A stretch of DNA of 7,915 nucleotides from Actinomycetota bacterium (GCA_003170995.1 PMXT01000061.1:1-7915), one strand, 5' to 3'; shown: positions 1 to 6,766, counted from the first letter of the stretch. Notes: generated from the sequence alone by a model not told the origin. Program-made: numbers and translations.

Positions 1-1
1 G

Positions 2-1105
2 ATCATTATCTCGGCCTTCTTCTATTCCAAAGACTCGCTCTTCCTGAGTGGATCGAATCTCATCACCGTGATCGAGCAGATGGCGCCTCTGGCGACCCTC
101 GCAATAGGCGTCACCTTCGTCCTCTTGATCGCCGAGATCGACCTCTCGATCGCCTACCTCAGCGCTTTGACCGGCTCCGTCTTGGTGGCTGAACTGTCCG
201 CCCGACACGCGCACCTGTCCGGCCTCATCGCGATACCGATAGCCGTGGCCGCGGGAGCTCTCTTCGGCATGGTGCAGGGCATGTCGGTGGCCTACCTGCG
301 CGTACCGTCGTTCGTCGTAACCCTGGCGGGACTACTGGTGGCGGAAGGCATTGTCCTCAAGACGATCGGCTCGGTCCCCATCTATCTCAACGACAAATGG
401 ATCCTCGACCTCGAGCTGTACACGTTCACGCGAGACTTGAGCTGGGTCATAGCCGCCATCGTCAGCGTCCTCTACGCGCTCGCCGTGGTGAACGCGCTGT
501 TCGGAAGGTACAGGCATAAGGCCGCGACCGGAAGCCTGTGGTTTGTCTTGCTCAAGGTCGCCGCCGTATCCGGGGCCATGTTCGGCGTGGTGGCCTGGGT
601 GAATCGTGCCCGAGGAGGCAGGGGTCTTCCGCTGGCCCTGGTCATCGTGCTGGTGCTGATCGCGTTCTGGACGTTCATCGCGAACCGCACTACCTTCGGC
701 CGGCACGTGTACGCGGTCGGCGGTAACGCCGAGGCAGCCCGTCGGGCGGGCATCAACGTCGCCCGGATCAAGATCCTGGTCTTCATGATCTCGGGCGTGA
801 TGGCCACGATCAGCGGCGCGATGGACGCCTCACGCCACGTCTCCGCCTATCCGCTCGCGGGCTCCGATCCACTTCTGATGTATGCGATCGCGGCGGCAGT
901 GATCGGAGGCACGAGCCTCTTCGGTGGTCGTGGCCAGGTGAAGGGCGCGCTGCTCGGTGCTCTGGTCATCATGATGATCGACAATGGTTGCAATCTGCTC
1001 GGTTACAGCTCCTCGACGAGGTTCATCGCGACTGCACTCATTCTTCTGGCGGCCGTGACGCTGGACACCGTCGCGCGCAGGCGCCAGGCGGCCGCCGGGC
1101 GCTGA
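2..1105 (+). CDS. XylH-type ABC sugar transporter permease (5' truncated by window edge)
   Basis: Inner-membrane permease of a carbohydrate ABC importer of the BPD_transp_2 family. It would form the channel with a periplasmic/lipoprotein sugar-binding protein and an ATPase, both outside the window. The reading frame is open from base 2; the GTG at 68 lies inside the conserved part of the family, so the true start is upstream. The visible 367 residues are mostly membrane segments. Family landmarks are a 'AEIDLS' segment after the first visible helix, 'VPSFVVTLAG', the cytoplasmic loop 'FGRHVYAVGGNAEAARRAGI' that contacts the ATPase, and the 'AAVIGGTSLFGGRG' stretch near the end. The extra central helices (about residues 145-200) and the 'AEIDLS' and 'PSF.VTLAG' wording resemble the long D-xylose permease XylH more than the short ribose type RbsC. 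Substrate remains an inference; the two downstream dehydrogenases fit a pentose or polyol. The gene ends in TGA with no clear terminator behind it. Confidence 0.9.
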   Translation: MIISAFFYSKDSLFLSGSNLITVIEQMAPLATLAIGVTFVLLIAEIDLSIAYLSALTGSVLVAELSARHAHLSGLIAIPIAVAAGALFGMVQGMSVAYLRVPSFVVTLAGLLVAEGIVLKTIGSVPIYLNDKWILDLELYTFTRDLSWVIAAIVSVLYALAVVNALFGRYRHKAATGSLWFVLLKVAAVSGAMFGVVAWVNRARGGRGLPLALVIVLVLIAFWTFIANRTTFGRHVYAVGGNAEAARRAGINVARIKILVFMISGVMATISGAMDASRHVSAYPLAGSDPLLMYAIAAAVIGGTSLFGGRGQVKGALLGALVIMMIDNGCNLLGYSSSTRFIATALILLAAVTLDTVARRRQAAAGR

Positions 1106-1204
1106 GCCCGCGCCGGCTGCGGACGAAGCGCTGGACATGTCCGTTGCGGAAGCACCCGCTGCACGCCGGCCGACTACGACTGGCACCGACCCCGTGAGCG
1201 CGAC

Positions 1205-1210
1205 TAGGCT
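1205..1210 (+). promoter_or_regulatory. putative -10 box (TAGGCT) of the SDR operon
   Basis: TAGGCT fits the TAnnnT consensus of actinobacterial principal-sigma promoters and is identical to the hexamer before the sigma factor gene at 3092. Transcription from here would start near 1217 and give a leader of about 40 bases with the GGAGG at 1247-1251. No good -35 is visible. The box overlaps a short inverted repeat (CTAGG, 1204-1208; CCTAG, 1214-1218), which may be chance or an operator. Confidence 0.35.
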
Positions 1211-1255
1211 CGTCCTAGCACTCTCCTGTTTCGCCCCTCGATCGCTGGAGGAAAC

Positions 1256-1966
1256 GTGAGCACGAACCTGCAGGGAAAGGTCGCCTTCATCACGGGTGCC
1301 AGCCGCGGCATCGGCGCCGCCGTCGCCCGCGCTCTCTCGAAAGAAGGCGTGAAGCTCGCGCTGGCCTCACGCTCGGGCGCCGATCTCGGGCTTGCGGACG
1401 CGCTCGGACTGGTCTGCGATGTGCGCGATCGGGAGCAGATCGAGCGAGCGGTGGCCGCCACGGCCGAGCGCTTCGGTCGCCTCGACATCTGCATCGCCAA
1501 CGCCGGTGTCGGCTCCTATCACCCTCTCGCCGAGACGCCGCTCGAGCACATCGAGGAGATGATCGACATCAATCTCAAGGGCACGATCTACGCTTACCGC
1601 GCCGCCATCCCGCACCTGATCGCAGGCGGCGAGGGCGATTTGGTCACGATCGCCTCCGAAGCGGGCCGGCGCGGGCTACCGGGCGAGGCCGTCTACTGCG
1701 CCTCCAAGTTCGGTCAGGTCGGGCTGACCCGCGCGCTCGATCACGAGTTGAGAGAGAAGAACGTTCGCTGCACAAACGTCTGCCCGGGCGGAGTGGCGAC
1801 CGACTTCGCGCTCGCCGAGAGCTACGGGCGTACGCCCGACGTTCTGCCCGGGATGATGTCTGCCGAGGACGTGGCCGAGGTCGTTCTCTTCGTCCTCACC
1901 AGGCCGCGCAACCAGCGCATCCTGGAGACTGCATTCAGACCGATGAAGGAGTCGTCGTGGGGATAG
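1256..1966 (+). CDS. short-chain dehydrogenase/reductase (SDR), probably NADP(H)-dependent
   Basis: Classical SDR oxidoreductase of 236 residues, cytosolic, interconverting a hydroxyl and a carbonyl group. The GTG start is supported by GGAGG four bases upstream (1247-1251). Visible motifs are the TGASRGIG cofactor loop (13-20), an Arg at 39 after the second beta strand (favouring NADP over NAD), the CDVRD Asp at 55, NAG (82-84), and the catalytic tetrad Asn106 (DINLKG), Ser134, Tyr147 and Lys151 (YCASK). A PGG...T segment follows at 177-182. All catalytic residues are present and the length is normal for the family. It is followed by a Gfo/Idh/MocA gene overlapping by 10 bases and preceded by a sugar permease, so a sugar or polyol is the likely substrate; that is inference. 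The C-terminus (RNQRILETAFRPM) is typical of general SDRs and does not fix the substrate. Confidence 0.93.
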   Translation: MSTNLQGKVAFITGASRGIGAAVARALSKEGVKLALASRSGADLGLADALGLVCDVRDREQIERAVAATAERFGRLDICIANAGVGSYHPLAETPLEHIEEMIDINLKGTIYAYRAAIPHLIAGGEGDLVTIASEAGRRGLPGEAVYCASKFGQVGLTRALDHELREKNVRCTNVCPGGVATDFALAESYGRTPDVLPGMMSAEDVAEVVLFVLTRPRNQRILETAFRPMKESSWG

Positions 1967-2964
1967 AACCCGTCAAGCTCGGCATCGTCTCGACAGCCGA
2001 TATCAACCGGCTCGTCATCCCGCCGGCCAAGGTCTCGTCGCTGATCGAGCCGATCGCCGTCGCCAGCCGGGATGAGAAGCGGGCAAGTGACTACGCCCGC
2101 CAGTGGGAGATCGAGCGCGCCTTCGGCTCCTACGACGCCCTGCTCGCCGATCCCGACATCGAGGCGGTCTACATCTCGCTGCCCAACCACGAGCACGTGC
2201 CCTGGACCTTGCGCGCGCTCGAGGCCGGTAAGCACGTCCTCTGCGAGAAGCCGCTCACGCGTCACCCCGCCGAGATCGGGGCGGTCTGGGACCTGGCGGA
2301 GTCGCGCGGCTTGCAGGTGGCCGAGGCCTTCATGTGGCGCCACAACCCGCAGACCAAGCGCTTCGTCGAACTGGTGCGCGAGGGCGCGATCGGTGAGCTC
2401 CAGTTCGTGCGCTCACTCTTCTCCGGCTCCATGGGCGATCGAGAAACGAACGTGCGTATGAAGCCCGAGTGCGAGGGAGGCTCGCTGATGGATATCGGCA
2501 CCTACTGCGTCAACGGCGCCCGCCTGTTGGCCGGGGAGCCCGAGTCGGTCTACGGTGAGCAGGTGCTCGGAGGCGAGGGAGTGGATGTGCGCTTCAGCGG
2601 CCTGCTGCGCTTCGAAAGCGGCGTGCGCGCTTTCTTCTACTCCTCCTTCGAGACGCCCCTGCGCAGGGAGCTGGAGGCGATCGGTAGCGAGGGCGTCTTG
2701 CGCCTGCACGATCCCTGGAATGCCTGGCGCGGCGGCATCGAGCTGCAGCGCGAGGAGGAGCGAGAAAGCGAGCTGATCGAGGTCGAGAAGGCCGACTCCT
2801 ACCTGCTCGAGCTGGAGGACTTCGCCCGCGCGATCCGCGGCGAGAAAGAGTCACTGCTCGGTCGCGCCGATGCGCTCGGCCAGGCGCGGGCGCTGTCCGC
2901 CCTCTATCTCTCCGCCGAGGAAGGAAGGCCGATCGAGCTGGCGGAGCTCGATCGGGAGGTCTAG
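1957..2964 (+). CDS. Gfo/Idh/MocA-family NAD(P)-dependent oxidoreductase
   Basis: Cytosolic NAD(P)-dependent oxidoreductase of 335 residues. The family oxidises or reduces sugars, inositols, dihydrodiols and related compounds. Residues 7-120 form the Rossmann domain, where the usual GxGxxG is replaced by [10 protein letters not shown] (9-18), a variant I know from dihydrodiol/xylose-dehydrogenase-like members. The family signature EKP (97-99, with catalytic Lys98) is intact. The '[10 protein letters not shown]' (123-132) and '[13 protein letters not shown]' (179-191) segments belong to the C-terminal alpha/beta domain and place Asp179 and Tyr183 near the active site. GTG at 1957 is preceded by AAGGAG (1946-1951), five bases away, inside the end of the SDR gene, and the 10-base overlap implies translational coupling. 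The xylose 1-dehydrogenase, dihydrodiol-dehydrogenase and inositol-dehydrogenase activities cannot be told apart from sequence alone. Confidence 0.92.
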   Translation: MGIEPVKLGIVSTADINRLVIPPAKVSSLIEPIAVASRDEKRASDYARQWEIERAFGSYDALLADPDIEAVYISLPNHEHVPWTLRALEAGKHVLCEKPLTRHPAEIGAVWDLAESRGLQVAEAFMWRHNPQTKRFVELVREGAIGELQFVRSLFSGSMGDRETNVRMKPECEGGSLMDIGTYCVNGARLLAGEPESVYGEQVLGGEGVDVRFSGLLRFESGVRAFFYSSFETPLRRELEAIGSEGVLRLHDPWNAWRGGIELQREEERESELIEVEKADSYLLELEDFARAIRGEKESLLGRADALGQARALSALYLSAEEGRPIELAELDREV

Positions 2965-2967
2965 TCG

Positions 2968-2989
2968 AGCGATCGGCAGCGTCGCTTTT
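2968..2989 (+). terminator. weak candidate terminator after the sugar operon
   Basis: AGCGA (2968-2972) can pair with TCGCT (2982-2986) around a nine-base loop, followed by three more T. It lies directly behind the stop of the Gfo/Idh gene, where a terminator is expected before the sigma factor gene. The stem is short and the T-run minimal, so this is only a candidate. Confidence 0.3.
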
Positions 2990-3091
2990 CGCGCAACTTT
3001 GCCGAGGTTTTGTTTATCCGCCCTCGCGAGCCGATCCTGTGCGATTCGCCGTCTCGTCAAGCCGAATCGGCCATTCGAGCTATGGCGAAGG

Positions 3092-3097
3092 TAGGCT
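3092..3097 (+). promoter_or_regulatory. putative -10 box (TAGGCT) of the sigma factor gene
   Basis: TAGGCT matches TAnnnT and repeats the hexamer in front of the SDR. Start of transcription near 3104 would exclude the in-frame GTG codons at 3039 and 3102 and leave a leader of about 40 bases carrying GAGG (3135-3138). No convincing -35 is seen. A weaker alternative is TTGTTT (3010-3015), 17 bases, GATCCT (3033-3038). Confidence 0.35.
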
Positions 3098-3143
3098 GCG
3101 TGTGGCAAACTCGCCGTCCTACACGCAATCAGAAGAGGCAGAA

Positions 3144-4247
3144 GTGACCTGGTCGGAAGATGAAGGCGCAGCCCGAGCCGAAGAGCAGTCAAAGGGCCAG
3201 GATTTCAATCTGCTCGCCTCTGAGCAGGCGAAGGTTCTGATCGAGGCCGGCAAGACCGCCGGCGCGCTGCGAACGGAGGACATCGCCTCCGCGCTCGACG
3301 AGCTCGAGCTCGATACCGAGCAGCTCGACGAGTTCTACAACGCCCTCGACGAGCTTCAGATCGAGGTCGTGGACGGTGGAGGCCCAGTCGTGCCGGTCGT
3401 GATCGAGGAGCCCTGGCGCGAACTGACGACCGACTCGCTGCAGCTCTTTCTCAAGGAGATTGGCCGCATCAACCTGCTGACGCCGGCTCAGGAGGTGGAG
3501 CTGGCCAAGAGGATAGAGCGCGGCGACCATGTCGCCAAGCAGCAGATGGTCGAGGCCAACCTGCGCCTCGTTGTCTCGATCGCCAAGCGCTACCGAAACC
3601 AGGGCCTGCCCTTCCTTGATCTGATTCAGGAAGGCACGATCGGGCTGGTGCGCGCGGCCGAGAAGTTCGACTACCGAAAAGGCTTCAAGTTCTCGACCTA
3701 TGCAACCTGGTGGATCCGTCAGGCTGTCGCTCGGGCGCTCGCCGACAAGGGACGCACGATCCGCATGCCGGTGCACGTGGTCGAGAAGCTGAACCGGATC
3801 ATGCGCGCCGAGCGCAAGCTTCAAGCCCAGAACGGTCGCCTGCCCACGAGCGAGGAGCTATCGCGCGAGCTTGACCTGCCGATCGACGAGATCGACCAGA
3901 TTCTGCGCGCCGCTCAGACGCCGGTCTCGCTCGAGAAGCCGGTCGGCGACGAGGAGGAGTCGGAGTTCGGTCACTTCATTCCCGATTCCTCGACGCCGCT
4001 GCCCGATGAGGCGGCCGAGTTAAGCATGCGCCGCGAGACGCTTCAGCGCCTGCTGCAGTGCCTCTCCTATCGAGAGCGCCGCGTGCTCGAGCTGCGCTAC
4101 GGCCTCGGCGGCGAGCATCCGCGTACGCTCGACGAGGTTGGCAGCGCCTTCAACGTCACCCGCGAGCGAATCCGTCAGATCGAGAACCAGAGCCTGAAGA
4201 AGCTGCGCGCAATGGCCGAGACGCTGCGGCTGCGCGAAGTCGCCTGA
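3144..4247 (+). CDS. rpoD: principal RNA polymerase sigma factor, RpoD/SigA type
   Basis: Sigma-70 group 1 factor that directs core RNA polymerase to housekeeping promoters. With GTG 3144 it is 367 residues. The domains are region 1.1 at about 18-77 (acidic, '[18 protein letters not shown]'), region 1.2 at 97-130 ('[21 protein letters not shown]'), and region 2 at 135-205. Region 2 includes the core-binding '[18 protein letters not shown]' and the -10 melting/recognition segment '[19 protein letters not shown]'. Region 3 is at 206-280 and region 4 at 300-360, with the -35 helix-turn-helix '[20 protein letters not shown]'. Region 1.1 plus the full set of regions argues for the principal factor, not a stress paralog. 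Start choice: GAGG lies five bases before GTG 3144. In-frame GTG at 3102 and 3039 would add 14 or 35 residues but lack a Shine-Dalgarno and sit at or before the proposed -10 box. No dnaG gene is next to it in this window. Confidence 0.95.
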   Translation: MTWSEDEGAARAEEQSKGQDFNLLASEQAKVLIEAGKTAGALRTEDIASALDELELDTEQLDEFYNALDELQIEVVDGGGPVVPVVIEEPWRELTTDSLQLFLKEIGRINLLTPAQEVELAKRIERGDHVAKQQMVEANLRLVVSIAKRYRNQGLPFLDLIQEGTIGLVRAAEKFDYRKGFKFSTYATWWIRQAVARALADKGRTIRMPVHVVEKLNRIMRAERKLQAQNGRLPTSEELSRELDLPIDEIDQILRAAQTPVSLEKPVGDEEESEFGHFIPDSSTPLPDEAAELSMRRETLQRLLQCLSYRERRVLELRYGLGGEHPRTLDEVGSAFNVTRERIRQIENQSLKKLRAMAETLRLREVA

Positions 4248-4286
4248 GCGCGGCCAGGCGGTTGAATGCTTCATTTGAAACGTGCT

Positions 4287-4775
4287 CTATGAGCCGCAGG
4301 CGACCGTGTTCGAAGCGATGAAGGCTGCCGCCTTGCCGGCGCCGAGCGCGACCGCTGCGACCTTGCCCGACTCGATCTCGAACCAGAGCTTGGTTCCGAG
4401 CCGGTAGGCGTACTCGCTTCCAGAGAGGTTCACCTTCACTGCCGACTTGTAGCGGCTCTTGACGGTCGTAGCCTTCGAGCACGGGCCCACGCCCTTGGCC
4501 GTCTTGAAGCTCGCGCCGGAGGTGACTATGTAGCGGCCGGAGTTCTTGCCCGTCTTGAAGTAGACGGCGACGTGCCCCGGATAATTGAGGCGGGTGAGCT
4601 CACCCTCGAGATTGTCGGTGCTGGCCGGCTTTCCGTAGGCGGCCTTGTAGGCGGCGCGCGTCTGGCCGAGCTTCCCCTTTCCGATTGACTTTTGGGTGAT
4701 CAGATGCGAGCCGCCGGCCAGCGCTACCGAAGCGACGGCGAGGGCGGCAATGGAAATGGCGGCTATCAGACGCAT
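4287..4775 (-). CDS. small secreted protein of unknown function, internally duplicated
   Basis: Product of 162 residues with a clear N-terminal signal peptide: MRL, hydrophobic core to about residue 20, ALA|GG as likely cleavage site. The mature part is small, basic and rich in G, K, A and Y. Two related halves are visible. Residues 27-50 (TQKSIGKGKLGQTRAAYKAAYGKP) and 92-111 (TAKGVGPCSKATTVKSRYKS) each give a TxK-G-x-G, Thr, Tyr pattern, and each is followed by a beta-rich stretch (VAVYFKTGK at 69-77; LWFEIESGK at 130-138). Cys99 and Cys160 could form a disulfide. The 'GxTxAxYxxxxGKP' wording recalls BamE/SmpA-like modules and secreted proteins I associate with Thermoleophilia; function is not known to me. 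ATG 4775 is chosen over an upstream in-frame start because the signal peptide begins there and AGGTGA, complementary to the 16S rRNA end, lies four bases upstream. It converges on rpoD with 39 bases between the stops and no strong terminator. Confidence 0.82.
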   Translation of the reverse strand: MRLIAAISIAALAVASVALAGGSHLITQKSIGKGKLGQTRAAYKAAYGKPASTDNLEGELTRLNYPGHVAVYFKTGKNSGRYIVTSGASFKTAKGVGPCSKATTVKSRYKSAVKVNLSGSEYAYRLGTKLWFEIESGKVAAVALGAGKAAAFIASNTVACGS

Positions 4776-4799
4776 GACCTCACCTTTTTTAGATTTCGC

Positions 4800-4824
4800 G
4801 CCGGCGGCCAAAGCGACCGCCGGC
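4800..4824. repeat. GC-only inverted repeat between divergent genes
   Basis: GCCGGCGG (4800-4807) and CCGCCGGC (4817-4824) form a perfect 8-bp stem with a nine-base loop. It lies 25 bases upstream of the secreted-protein start, in the 130-base region shared with the divergent M20 gene. It is not followed by a T-run on either strand, so it is not an intrinsic terminator. A 5'-leader hairpin of the - strand mRNA or an operator are both possible. Confidence 0.45.
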
Positions 4825-4892
4825 CTGAGAAGTTGCCAGGTTTGTTCCCCGTAGCCTGAATATTCGCAACATTCGCTCGACCGGCGCGCTAG

Positions 4893-4898
4893 TAGACT
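4893..4898 (+). promoter_or_regulatory. -10 box (TAGACT) of a leaderless promoter for the M20 peptidase
   Basis: TAGACT ends exactly seven bases before GTG 4906, so transcription would begin at or next to the start codon. No Shine-Dalgarno is present in this interval. The -35 region is not recognisable, as is common for actinobacterial principal-sigma promoters. The same seven-base spacing recurs before the HxlR and VOC genes. Confidence 0.55.
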
Positions 4899-4905
4899 CG
4901 CTGGC

Positions 4906-6225
4906 GTGAGCGGAGAGATGCTGGTAGAGCTGGCGGAATGGATCGCTATCCCGAGTGTTAGCGCCGATCCCGCCCGTGCCGCCGACGTCGATCATGCCGG
5001 CGACTGGCTGGTCGCCAAGATCAGGGCAGCGGGCGGTGAGGCCGAGAGAATCGACTGGCAGGGGCAACCGCTCGTTCTCGGCGAGATCGCCGCCTCCGGC
5101 GGGCGCGAGGCGCCCACCGTGCTCTGCTACGGGCACTTCGATGTTCAGGCGGTCGATCCGCTCGAGCTCTGGGAGTCGGAGCCCTTCTCGCTCGTCGAGC
5201 GTGAAGGCTGGCTCTACGGGCGCGGTACCGCCGACGACAAGGGGCAACTCTTGATGCTGCTCGAGGCGGCGCGGTCGCTCGCCCGCGAGAATGCATTACT
5301 GGTCAACGTTCGTTTCGCCTGTGACGGTGAGGAGGAGGTTGGCGGGGGCTCGATCGCCGACTTCCTGGCCACCGACGAGCGTGGCGCGGACGCCTGCCTG
5401 ATCTTCGACATGTCGATGATCGAGCGTGATGTTCCCGCCTTCACGCTCGCCACGCGCGGTCTCGCGTACTTTCACCTCGAGCTCACAAGCGGCGAGCGCG
5501 ACCTCCACTCGGGCGTCTATGGCGGCGCCGCACTGAACGCTCTACACGCTCTGGCAGGCACCCTGACGGCCGTCCTCGCGAAAAACGGAGGCCTCCCCGA
5601 GCAGCTCATGGCCGGAGTGGTTCCGCCCAGCACCGAGGAGTTGGCGGCCATCTCGGCGCTACCGGCAGGTGAGCGCGTACTAGCCGAGCAGGGCGCCCGG
5701 CCTGCCGACGAGAGTGCTGCGACGGAGTTCTACCTGCGCACCTGCGCCTGGCCGGCGCTTGACGTCAACGGGATCGAGGGCGGCTCGCCGCGATTGCAAA
5801 AGACGGTGCTGCCGGTTCGCGCCGAGGCTAATCTCTCGATCAGGCTCGCTCCGGGCCAAGATGTGGATGTCATTGCGTCGGCGCTCGAGCGGCTTCTGCG
5901 CGACGCAGCTCCTGTCGGTACCGGGCTGAGCGTGAAGCTTCTCTCCTCGAGCGCGCCGGGGCTCGTCGATCAGAACGCGCCCGCGATCCAGCTTGCCCTG
6001 GCGGCGTTCGAGCGCTCCTTCGGCCGCCGTCCGCTGCTCGTGCGCTCAGGCGGCACGATGCCGATCATGCCCGCGCTCCAGGCGAAGGGCATTCCGGCGA
6101 TCGTGACGGGCTTCGATCTCCCGGAAGGGAATATCCACTCGCCCAACGAGCGCCTCTGGGCGGGCTACGTCGAGCCCGGCATCGCGGCCGCCAAAGCAAT
6201 CCTGACTGCGCTTGGAGATCTCTAG
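4906..6225 (+). CDS. M20-family metallopeptidase (dipeptidase/deacylase type)
   Basis: Zinc-dependent hydrolase of 439 residues, close in layout to carnosinase-like dipeptidases and the ArgE/DapE group. It would cleave dipeptides or N-acyl amino acids in the cytosol. Metal and catalytic residues are in order: His77 and Asp79 (GHFDVQ), the bridging Asp110/Asp111 pair region (GRGTADDKGQ), Glu143 as general base and Glu144 as ligand (DGEEEVGG), Asp168 (IFDMS), the lid-domain 'DLHSGVYGG' (199-207), and a C-terminal 'NIHSPNE' His ligand. The lid/dimerisation domain spans roughly 185-330. 'DLHSGVYGG' and the length favour the peptidase subgroup over ArgE, but the substrate is not determined. No signal peptide is present. 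GTG 4906 has no Shine-Dalgarno and sits seven bases after a -10-like hexamer, suggesting a leaderless mRNA. Its TAG stop shares CTAG with the stop of the convergent HxlR gene. Confidence 0.92.
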   Translation: MSGEMLVELAEWIAIPSVSADPARAADVDHAGDWLVAKIRAAGGEAERIDWQGQPLVLGEIAASGGREAPTVLCYGHFDVQAVDPLELWESEPFSLVEREGWLYGRGTADDKGQLLMLLEAARSLARENALLVNVRFACDGEEEVGGGSIADFLATDERGADACLIFDMSMIERDVPAFTLATRGLAYFHLELTSGERDLHSGVYGGAALNALHALAGTLTAVLAKNGGLPEQLMAGVVPPSTEELAAISALPAGERVLAEQGARPADESAATEFYLRTCAWPALDVNGIEGGSPRLQKTVLPVRAEANLSIRLAPGQDVDVIASALERLLRDAAPVGTGLSVKLLSSSAPGLVDQNAPAIQLALAAFERSFGRRPLLVRSGGTMPIMPALQAKGIPAIVTGFDLPEGNIHSPNERLWAGYVEPGIAAAKAILTALGDL

Positions 6226-6584
6226 GCCGTGGCCTCGACGGTTGCGTGGTGGTGCCCGCAACCGAGCCAGCTATGCCCGAACTTGCTCATCTCGTGGATG
6301 ATCGACAGCAGCCCGCTTCCCTTCTCGGTCAGCGAGTACTCGACCCGCGGCGGCGATTCCGGATAGCTCTCTCGCTCCAAGAAGCCCTCGCGCTCGAGCG
6401 TGCGCAGGCGCTCGGACAGTGTGCGTGGACTGATCCCCGGACAGGCGCGCTCGAGCTCGCAGAAGCGCCGGGCGCCCTCGGAGAGGTCGTGAACGATCAG
6501 CGCCGTCCACTTGGCGCCGATGATCTCGGCGGTTGCCGCCACGCCGCAGCAGTCGGTGGCATGAACGTCCGAAAGAGTCCGCAT
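6222..6584 (-). CDS. HxlR-family winged helix-turn-helix transcriptional regulator
   Basis: DNA-binding regulator of 120 residues, normal length for the family. Hallmarks are 'IGAKWTALIVHDL' (22-34), 'RRFCELERACPGISPRTLSERLRTLEREGFLER' (39-71) with the recognition helix, and the wing 'PPRVEYSLTEKG' (78-89). HxlR proteins such as YodB, CatR and HypR sense quinones, aldehydes or oxidants through cysteines and usually repress neighbouring detoxification genes. Here a Cys12-Cys13 pair sits at the N-terminus where sensing cysteines occur, Cys42 and Cys48 are further in, and the C-terminus has Cys109 followed by His111-113. ATG 6584 is seven bases after TAGAAT with no Shine-Dalgarno, so it is probably leaderless. 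The promoter overlaps an ACTAT/ATAGT dyad, suggesting autoregulation. It is divergent from a VOC gene and converges on the M20 gene with overlapping stops. The inducer is unknown. Confidence 0.92.
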   Translation of the reverse strand: MRTLSDVHATDCCGVAATAEIIGAKWTALIVHDLSEGARRFCELERACPGISPRTLSERLRTLEREGFLERESYPESPPRVEYSLTEKGSGLLSIIHEMSKFGHSWLGCGHHHATVEATA

Positions 6585-6591
6585 AGAGGGG

Positions 6592-6597
6592 ATTCTA
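6592..6597 (-). promoter_or_regulatory. -10 box (TAGAAT) of the leaderless hxlR promoter
   Basis: On the - strand TAGAAT matches five of six bases of TATAAT and is followed by seven bases and the ATG at 6584. The expected -35 position falls within the dyad at 6605-6621 (CTATAA, poor match), so a protein bound to the dyad would cover the promoter. Confidence 0.6.
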
Positions 6598-6622
6598 CAC
6601 TAAAACTATCCCTTTTATAGTG
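6598..6622. promoter_or_regulatory. candidate HxlR operator (overlapping dyads)
   Basis: ACTAT (6605-6609) and ATAGT (6617-6621) form an inverted repeat with seven bases between. An overlapping pair, CABTA-type arms CACTA (6598-6602) and TAGTG (6618-6622), widens it to 25 bases. As I recall, ACTAT/ATAGT-like half-sites are bound by HxlR regulators of the YodB group. The site covers the -35/spacer region of the hxlR promoter. The + strand also contains TATAGT (6616-6621), a good -10 hexamer for a divergent transcript. Confidence 0.5.
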
Positions 6623-6660
6623 ACACCGGCAGCCGACTCGCCGGGTAGTCCGAAGCGGGT

Positions 6661-6697
6661 GCGGGGTTGGCTCGGGTAAGTCCCATTTACACCCCGC
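6661..6697. repeat. inverted repeat with internal second stem
   Basis: GCGGGGT (6661-6667) pairs with ACCCCGC (6691-6697). Directly stacked inside, GTAA (6676-6679) pairs with TTAC (6687-6690), leaving a one-sided bulge. AAGCGGG (6653-6659) can compete for CCCGCTT (6693-6699). It lies in the 281-base divergent gap between HxlR and VOC. No T-run follows, so it is not a simple terminator; a structured transcript is possible. Confidence 0.3.
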
Positions 6698-6766
6698 TTG
6701 GCAACCCTAGAGTCCTTGGTAAGAGGCCTCAGTCAGGTTAATGAGCGTGCGCAGCGAAGAGCCGGC

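Noticed and set aside
68..70. GTG 68 as start of the sugar permease.
   Set aside because: The frame is open to base 2 and the residues before it (FLSGSNLITV) match the conserved N-terminal part of the family.
1133..1142. Perfect palindrome GGACATGTCC after the permease gene.
   Set aside because: A single 10-bp palindrome with no partner copy or promoter context; could easily be chance in this composition.
2072..2854. Arg/Ser-rich ORFs on both strands inside the Gfo/Idh gene.
   Set aside because: Typical alternate-frame ORFs of high-GC coding DNA; the Gfo/Idh frame is complete and conserved.
4248..4286. Bidirectional terminator between the sigma factor and secreted-protein genes.
   Set aside because: Only a four-pair TTCA/TGAA hairpin is present, with no T-run.
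4775..4811. Upstream in-frame start at 4811 for the secreted protein.
   Set aside because: It would place 12 polar residues before a normal signal peptide and removes the role of the AGGTGA at 4780-4785.
6640..6760. Possible tRNA in the hxlR-VOC gap, prompted by the GC-rich stems.
   Set aside because: No acceptor stem, T-loop GGTTCRANYCC or anticodon arm could be assembled.
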